A stretch of DNA of 64,000 bases from assembly GCF_001884235.1 (NCBI RefSeq), contig NZ_MAOI01000066.1, forward strand, positions 62,001-126,000, read 5' to 3'. The notes under the pieces are model-generated. The model was not told the DNA's origin. It made no database searches and saw only the letters and a program-made list of their open reading frames with translations. The DNA comes from Bacillus paramycoides (GTDB taxonomy: Bacteria; Bacillota; Bacilli; Bacillales; Bacillaceae_G). A program made the translations under genes and the position numbers. Shown here one piece after another: positions 58,872-64,000 of this stretch. Every line of letters begins with the position of its first letter. Positions within the stretch are counted from its first letter, which is position 1.

Positions 58872-59989
58872 GTAAAATTCCGAATGGCCATGAAATTATT
58901 TCTTTATTTGAAGGTATGTATCCGAAGCATTTAGCGATGGAAGGGGATAAGATTGGCTTACAGATTGGAGCGCTTAATAAACCTGTTCAGCACGTATTAA
59001 TAGCGTTAGATGTAACGGAGGAAGTTGTGGACGAGGCGATTCAATTAGGAGCGAATGTCATTATTGCGCATCACCCTCTAATTTTTAATCCGTTAAAAGT
59101 GATTCATACAGATAAGGCGTACGGAAGAATTATTGAAACGTGTATTAAAAATGATATTGCAGTTTATGCGGCCCATACAAATGTAGACATTGCTACAGGC
59201 GGGGTAAATGATTTACTTGCTGATGCATTAGGGTTACAAAATACAGAAGTATTAGTTCCGACATACGCAGAAGAAATGAAAAAAATTGCTGTATTTGTTC
59301 CAGTAACTCATGCAGAAGAGGTGCGCAAAGCTCTTGGAGATGCGGGTGCTGGTCATATCGGTAATTATAGCCACTGTACGTTCGGTAGTGAAGGGGTAGG
59401 TACGTTTATCCCTCGAGAAGGGACAAATCCTTATATCGGGGAAACTGGGCAGTTAGAGCGTGTGGACGAGGTGCGTATCGAAACGATTATTCCAGCTTCA
59501 CTACAAAGAAAAATTATTAAAGCGATGTTGGTAGCTCATCCATATGAAGAAGTGGCATATGATATATATCCGCTGGATAATAAAGGTGAAACATTAGGTC
59601 TTGGTAAAATAGGATATTTACAAGAAGAAATGACACTTGGGCAGTTTGCTGAACACGTGAAACAATCATTACATGTGAAGGGTACAAGAGTTGTTGGGAA
59701 GTTAGAAGATAAAGTGCATAAAGTTGCTGTGCTTGGTGGTGACGGTAATAAATACATAAACCAAGCGAAATTTAAAGGGGCAGATGTATATGTAACGGGT
59801 GATATGTATTATCATGTTGCTCATGATGCGATGATGCTCGGTTTAAATATAGTTGACCCAGGACATAATGTTGAAAAAGTAATGAAGCAAGGCGTACAAA
59901 AACAATTGCAAAACAAAGTAGATGAAAAGAAACTTAATGTGCAAATTCATGCTTCGCAGTTACATACGGATCCGTTCACATTTGTATAA
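58868..59989 (+). CDS. yqfO: Nif3-like dinuclear metal-binding protein YqfO
   Basis: The 373 residues form a Nif3/GTP cyclohydrolase I type 2-like protein with an inserted PII-like domain (about 130-240). Metal ligands are in ANVIIAHHPLIF and AAHTNVDIA and, at the C-terminus, VTGDMYYHVAHD. The function is unknown although the fold binds two metal ions; hexamers are expected. GGGGAGG in the end of trmK precedes ATG. Confidence 0.93.
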   Translation: MSKIPNGHEIISLFEGMYPKHLAMEGDKIGLQIGALNKPVQHVLIALDVTEEVVDEAIQLGANVIIAHHPLIFNPLKVIHTDKAYGRIIETCIKNDIAVYAAHTNVDIATGGVNDLLADALGLQNTEVLVPTYAEEMKKIAVFVPVTHAEEVRKALGDAGAGHIGNYSHCTFGSEGVGTFIPREGTNPYIGETGQLERVDEVRIETIIPASLQRKIIKAMLVAHPYEEVAYDIYPLDNKGETLGLGKIGYLQEEMTLGQFAEHVKQSLHVKGTRVVGKLEDKVHKVAVLGGDGNKYINQAKFKGADVYVTGDMYYHVAHDAMMLGLNIVDPGHNVEKVMKQGVQKQLQNKVDEKKLNVQIHASQLHTDPFTFV

Positions 59990-59997
59990 AAATAACG

Positions 59998-60028
59998 AAA
60001 ACCGTTGCTCATGTAGGCAACGGTTTTT
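59998..60028. terminator. Terminator between yqfO and ispH
   Basis: AACCGTTGC and GCAACGGTT form a stem with A- and T-runs on the two sides; the two genes converge here. Confidence 0.88.
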
Positions 60029-60029
60029 A

Positions 60030-60980
60030 TTATTGCTGTTTTTTTACTTTTACACGTGGCAAAATCTTTTGAAGTGGTACATTTCGAGTTCTGTCCCATG
60101 TAGCTGGATTCATTGGGTCATATTGCTCTAAGAAAGCTATAACCTCTTTCGTAATTGGCGTTGGAGTAGAAGCGCCTGCTGTAACTGCGACGTTTTCGAT
60201 ACCTTGTAGCCATTCTAATTGAATTTCACTTACATCTGCAACACGGTATGCTTTCGTACCAGCAATTTCTTGTGATACTTGCGCTAAACGGTTGGAGTTG
60301 TTACTTTTCGGATCACCGACAACAATTGTTAAATCCGCAACATCAGCTTGTTTAGCGACAGCTTCTTGGCGAACTTGAGTTGCTAAACAAATTTCCTTAT
60401 GGAATTCTGCTGTTGGGAATTTTTTTTGAATGTCCTCCATTAAATGTTGAACATCCCATTGACTCATTGTTGTTTGATTCGTAACTAAAATTTTATCCGT
60501 TGGGATTTCTAATGTTCTTAAATCATCAGCTCTTTCGATAAGATGAACGATATCAGGTGCAATACCAACTGCGCCTTCTGGTTCTGGATGGTTTTTTTTG
60601 CCGATATAAATGACATGATATCCTTCAGCTTTCTTTGCCTCAATAAGGTCATGTGTTTTTGTAACGTCTGGACAAGTTGCGTCGATTGTCGTTAAACCTT
60701 TTTCTTTTGCACGTTGTTTAACTTCTGGAGAAACACCGTGTGCAGTAAAAATAACAGTACCAGAATCGATTTTATCTAAAATCTCTAATCGACTTGGGCC
60801 GTCTAATGTAATGATGCCATCCTCTTCGAAAGCATCTGTTACATGCTTATTGTGAACAATCATACCTAAAATATAAATGGGTCTCGGTAATGATTTATCT
60901 AATGCGGCGTTACGTGCAATAACCATCGCGTCAACAACGCCGTAGCAATAACCACGAGGGGAAATTTTAACAATCTTCAT
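60030..60980 (-). CDS. ispH: 4-hydroxy-3-methylbut-2-enyl diphosphate reductase
   Basis: IspH makes isopentenyl and dimethylallyl diphosphate, the last step of the MEP isoprenoid pathway. Three conserved Cys ligands of the 4Fe-4S cluster are seen in [16 protein letters not shown] and an internal [10 protein letters not shown]; the substrate site is in HGVSPEV and HPEPEG. The 316-residue length is normal. GGAGAGG precedes the ATG. It lies on the minus strand and faces away from vrrA's end. Confidence 0.97.
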   Translation of the reverse strand: MKIVKISPRGYCYGVVDAMVIARNAALDKSLPRPIYILGMIVHNKHVTDAFEEDGIITLDGPSRLEILDKIDSGTVIFTAHGVSPEVKQRAKEKGLTTIDATCPDVTKTHDLIEAKKAEGYHVIYIGKKNHPEPEGAVGIAPDIVHLIERADDLRTLEIPTDKILVTNQTTMSQWDVQHLMEDIQKKFPTAEFHKEICLATQVRQEAVAKQADVADLTIVVGDPKSNNSNRLAQVSQEIAGTKAYRVADVSEIQLEWLQGIENVAVTAGASTPTPITKEVIAFLEQYDPMNPATWDRTRNVPLQKILPRVKVKKQQ

Positions 60981-61069
60981 GTGAGTGATCCTCTCCTTCT
61001 AAACAAGGGATACTTTTGTGCATAGTCCATTACATTATAAAGGAGGAGTGGATAGAAAACAAAGTATTG

Positions 61070-61762
61070 TTACACATATAGTTTTGGTTTTGTTGCTATT
61101 TGTTGAACAGGCTCTTCTGGTAATTCTTTTTCTATTATTGGCTCAATCACTATTTTTTTTCTTTTTCTCTTTTTTGGTGGAGGAGGGGAAGTGGCTACTT
61201 CAACTTCTCCAACTTCTCCAGGTTGGTCTTCAGCTTGTTTTTCTTCCGTTCCTTTTCCAGAGGTGAGGATTTTAACAATGCTTGGTAGACTACGCATAAT
61301 TGGACCATATTGCTCGACGACAGGTCCTACCGATTGAACAACTTGGGATACCTTTTCAATATTATTTATCATATTAGTTGGATTCGAAATAAGATTCGAA
61401 AAAAAGCTTCCGATGCCGCTACTAGATGTCGCTACAGCTGTAGTTGTTGCGGCACCGCGCGTATCATTTGATTCATGCATTTGAGGTGGGATCATTTGCT
61501 GAGGGTGTTGCTGTATATATGGTGGATATTGCTGTTGATATTGTGGCGGCGGTTGCTGGTGCATCATCGGTGGCCCTTCCATTTGCCGATAGGGAGGGAC
61601 CATTTGCATGAATGGCTCGGTAGGATCGTGTTTTTTAAAGAGTTTAGCAAGAAAACCTTTCTTTTTTTGTGCCATCGGTGGTAGCTGTGGAATTGGGTAT
61701 GGTGTGTAAGGTTGTTGTCGTTGATTAGGATACATTTGTCCTATTGGGGATTGTGGGTACAT
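61070..61762 (-). CDS. vrrA: VrrA/YqfQ-like Gln/Pro-rich protein
   Basis: The 230-residue product starts MYPQSPIGQMYPNQ and has a low-complexity Pro/Gln/Tyr-rich N-terminal region (with QYQQQYPPYIQQHPQQ), a helical middle (LISNPTNMINNIEKVSQVVQ) and a Lys/Pro-rich tail (PPPPKKRKRKK). This matches VrrA, a B. anthracis typing locus, whose Gln-rich repeat is coded by CAATATCAACAA copies; only about one such unit occurs here. B. subtilis YqfQ is at the same position and is a possible spore-coat protein. GGAGG precedes ATG 61762; a longer frame lacks one. Confidence 0.78.
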   Translation of the reverse strand: MYPQSPIGQMYPNQRQQPYTPYPIPQLPPMAQKKKGFLAKLFKKHDPTEPFMQMVPPYRQMEGPPMMHQQPPPQYQQQYPPYIQQHPQQMIPPQMHESNDTRGAATTTAVATSSSGIGSFFSNLISNPTNMINNIEKVSQVVQSVGPVVEQYGPIMRSLPSIVKILTSGKGTEEKQAEDQPGEVGEVEVATSPPPPKKRKRKKIVIEPIIEKELPEEPVQQIATKPKLYV

Positions 61763-61948
61763 ATGGGAAATCCTCCTTTCTTCAATTAGGTATATACACA
61801 TACAATATGCAGTAGAAGGAAAGAAGGTTAGTTTTTATGATGAAAACCTAAACTAAAGAAAAGATGGATTTTACCTGTAGATTTCGATATAATGTAGACT
61901 TGACTGATTTGTGCGCGCAGTAGAAATTTTAGAAAGAAGGTGTAACTT

Positions 61949-63259
61949 ATGACACTACAAACTTTTACACAGTATGATTTTAAACCATTTTTAATAGATG
62001 CAGTTCGTGAACTACGCTTTTCAGAGCCGACAGGAATTCAACAGAAAATTTTCCCAGTCGTGAAAAAAGGTGTGAGTGTAATTGGACAATCCCAAACGGG
62101 TTCTGGGAAAACACATGCATACTTACTTCCTACATTAAACAGAATTGATGCAAGTCGTGAAGAAGTACAACTTGTTATTACAGCGCCTACTCGTGAGTTA
62201 GCACAACAAATTTACGAAGAAATCGTGAAATTAACAAAGTTCTGTGCAGAAGATCAAATGATTACAGCACGTTGCTTAATTGGTGGAACTGATAAGCAAC
62301 GATCAATTGAAAAGTTGAAAAAACAACCTCATATTGTAGTCGGAACACCAGGACGTATTAAAGACTTAGTAGAAGAAAAGGCGCTATTTGTTTATAAAGC
62401 GGATACTATTATTGTCGATGAAGCGGATTTAATGCTTGATATGGGATTCATTCAAGATGTAGATAAAATTGCAGCACGTATGCCTAAAAACTTGCAAATG
62501 CTAGTTTTCTCTGCAACAATTCCTCAAAAATTAAAACCGTTTTTGAAGAAATATATGGAGAATCCAGAACATATTCATATTAATCCGAAACAAGTTGCAG
62601 CAGGAAATATTGAGCATTACCTTGTGCCTTCAAGACACCGTAATAAAATTGAATTAGTGAAAAATATGCTACTTCAATTTAAACCGTACTTAGCAATTGT
62701 CTTTACAAACACAAAGAAGAAGGCTGATGAAGTAGCCGATGGATTAGCAGAACGTGGGTTAAAAGTAGGGCGTATACACGGTGATTTATCACCACGTGAT
62801 CGTAAAAAAATGATGAAACAAGTTCGTGATTTAGAGTTCCAATACATTGTCGCAACAGATTTAGCGGCACGCGGTATTGATATTGAAGGAATTAGCCATG
62901 TTATTAACTATGAACTTCCATCAGATTTAGATTTCTTCGTTCACCGCGTTGGAAGAACAGCACGTGCAGGTTATTCAGGTATTGCAGTGACAATTTATGA
63001 TCCAGCAAATGAAGAAGCGTTAGATAGCTTGGAAAAACAACGTCATATCGAGTTTAAGCATGTAGATTTACGCGGAGATGAGTGGGCGGATTTAGGTGAC
63101 CGTCGCCGTCGTAAGAGTCGTAAAAAGCCAAATGATGGACTAGATGTTATGGCAACAAAAGTTGTTAAAAAGCCGAAAAAAGTAAAACCAAACTATAAAC
63201 GAAAACTTGCAACAGAACGTGAAAAAGTGAAGAAAAAATATAGCAATAAAAAAAGATAA
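61949..63259 (+). CDS. cshB: DEAD-box RNA helicase CshB
   Basis: This helicase unwinds structured RNA in cold or stress; CshB is the YqfR-type of bacilli. The 436 residues carry the Q motif (EPTGIQQKIFP), Walker A SQTGSGKT, PTRELA, DEAD in VDEADLMLDMGF, SAT, and domain 2 motifs ATDLAARGIDI and HRVGRTARAG. The C-terminus is a basic RNA-binding tail (RRRRKSRKK...). AGAAGGTG precedes ATG. Confidence 0.95.
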   Translation: MTLQTFTQYDFKPFLIDAVRELRFSEPTGIQQKIFPVVKKGVSVIGQSQTGSGKTHAYLLPTLNRIDASREEVQLVITAPTRELAQQIYEEIVKLTKFCAEDQMITARCLIGGTDKQRSIEKLKKQPHIVVGTPGRIKDLVEEKALFVYKADTIIVDEADLMLDMGFIQDVDKIAARMPKNLQMLVFSATIPQKLKPFLKKYMENPEHIHINPKQVAAGNIEHYLVPSRHRNKIELVKNMLLQFKPYLAIVFTNTKKKADEVADGLAERGLKVGRIHGDLSPRDRKKMMKQVRDLEFQYIVATDLAARGIDIEGISHVINYELPSDLDFFVHRVGRTARAGYSGIAVTIYDPANEEALDSLEKQRHIEFKHVDLRGDEWADLGDRRRRKSRKKPNDGLDVMATKVVKKPKKVKPNYKRKLATEREKVKKKYSNKKR

Positions 63260-63284
63260 GGGATTTCCCTTATCTTTTTTTATT
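63252..63284 (+). terminator. Terminator after cshB
   Basis: GATAAGGG (63255-63262) pairs with CCCTTATC (63267-63274), followed by a run of T. Confidence 0.9.
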
Positions 63285-63319
63285 TTTTATCTCGCTACTT
63301 GTAAGAAAACCGATTGATG

Positions 63320-63400
63320 CGGACTAATAATTAGTGAGGGTAGAAAAAATGTTGACTAAAGCTTCACTTTATCTGGTTAATTTCAGTGAAGAGTGCAGAC
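63320..63400. repeat. Second copy of the intergenic repeat-like element
   Basis: TAATTAGTGAGGG followed by a GACTAAAGCTTCACTTTAT-type stretch parallels the element at 43784-43920. Similarity is partial and judged by eye. Confidence 0.35.
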
Positions 63401-63515
63401 TGTTTAAATAGTCATTTTAATTTGTGTAGTGCCTTTTTTATGAACAAACAATTCACTACATATTTCTACAAATTATGCTATCATTATATCTATTGTATAT
63501 TGAAGAGGTGATTGT

Positions 63516-64000
63516 ATGTTAAAGATTGGATCTCATGTTTCAATGAGTGGTAAGAAGATGTTATTAGCAGCAAGTGAAGAGGCTGTTTCATACGGTGCAA
63601 CAACGTTCATGATTTATACAGGTGCACCACAAAATACGCGAAGAAAACCAATTGAAGAATTGAATATAGAAGCAGGAAGAAAACATATGGAACTGAACGG
63701 TATTGAAGAAATTATCGTCCACGCTCCGTATATTATTAATGTTGGGAATACGACGAAACCTGAGACGTTTCAATTAGGTGTTGACTTCCTTCGTATGGAA
63801 ATTGAAAGAACGGCAGCATTAGGTGTGGCGAGACAAATTGTTCTTCACCCAGGAGCTCACGTTGGTGCAGGAGCAGATGCTGGTATTCAGCAAATTATTA
63901 AAGGGCTTAATGAAGTAATAACGCCAGAACAAACGGTTAATATTGCGCTAGAAACGATGGCAGGAAAAGGAACAGAATGCGGTCGTAGCTTTGAAGAAAT
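63516..64000 (+). CDS. nfo: Endonuclease IV, 3' end outside the window
   Basis: It cleaves DNA at abasic sites during base-excision repair, using three zinc ions. The visible 161 residues begin [19 protein letters not shown] and include [21 protein letters not shown] and [11 protein letters not shown], the metal-binding motifs of the AP endonuclease 2 family. GAGGTG precedes ATG at 63516. B. subtilis yqfS follows yqfR in the same order. The C-terminus lies beyond base 64000. Confidence 0.96.
   Translation, partial: MLKIGSHVSMSGKKMLLAASEEAVSYGATTFMIYTGAPQNTRRKPIEELNIEAGRKHMELNGIEEIIVHAPYIINVGNTTKPETFQLGVDFLRMEIERTAALGVARQIVLHPGAHVGAGADAGIQQIIKGLNEVITPEQTVNIALETMAGKGTECGRSFEE

Noticed and set aside
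61490-61560. B. anthracis-type vrrA repeat as proof of B. anthracis
   Set aside because: Only about one copy of the unit is seen; the species cannot be decided from this.

Overview
This 64 kb window is low-GC Firmicute chromosome, and the gene content points to the Bacillus cereus group. Sporulation genes (sigK, gpr, yqfC, yqfD), competence genes (comER, comEA, comEB, comEC) and the hrcA-grpE-dnaK-dnaJ, dnaG-sigA and era-recO clusters lie in the order known from Bacillus subtilis 'yqe/yqf' DNA. A phenylalanine hydroxylase pair behind tyrosine T-boxes, a vrrA-like Gln/Pro-rich gene and several small cereus-type hypotheticals narrow it to the cereus group. The B. anthracis-type tandem repeat of vrrA is not expanded here, so B. 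cereus or B. thuringiensis sensu lato is more likely than B. anthracis. I see no rRNA, tRNA, CRISPR array, IS element or prophage.

Bases 1-17,000 are the accessory part: the 3' end of a CatE-like dioxygenase; phhB-phhA on the minus strand behind tandem Tyr T-boxes; a TolB-like secreted propeller protein; a broken membrane-protein gene; a histidine phosphatase paired with a small caspase/CHAT-like protein; a DoxX protein behind a Fur-like box; a lipoprotein hydrolase; a GNAT; a secreted alkaline phosphatase with Pho-box-like repeats; a lipoprotein; a small alarmone synthetase; a cytosolic YcdB-like protein; and a 76-residue Cys-motif protein with an unusual inverted-repeat leader. Then come sigK, psd and sda, the last facing a cluster of DnaA boxes.

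Bases 17,000-32,400 run yqeG-yqeH-aroE-yhbY-nadD-yqeK-rsfS-yqeM, comER (opposite strand), comEA-EB-EC, yqzM, holA, rpsT, gpr-yqxA and lepA: ribosome assembly, NAD synthesis, DNA uptake and spore germination. spoIIP is not between gpr and yqxA. Bases 32,500-43,400 hold an HxlR regulator, hemW, the CIRCE-controlled heat-shock operon, prmA, rsmE, mtaB, rpsU and yqeY.

Bases 43,400-64,000 hold yqfC, yqfD, phoH, pgpH, ybeY, dgkA, cdd, era, yqzL, recO, ccpN, yqfL, a decayed yqxD, dnaG, sigA, cccA, trmK, yqfO, ispH and vrrA (both minus), cshB and the start of nfo. glyQS is absent between recO and ccpN. Most of this half is conserved housekeeping; the novelty is in the small RNA elements, the pseudogenes and the caspase-like gene.
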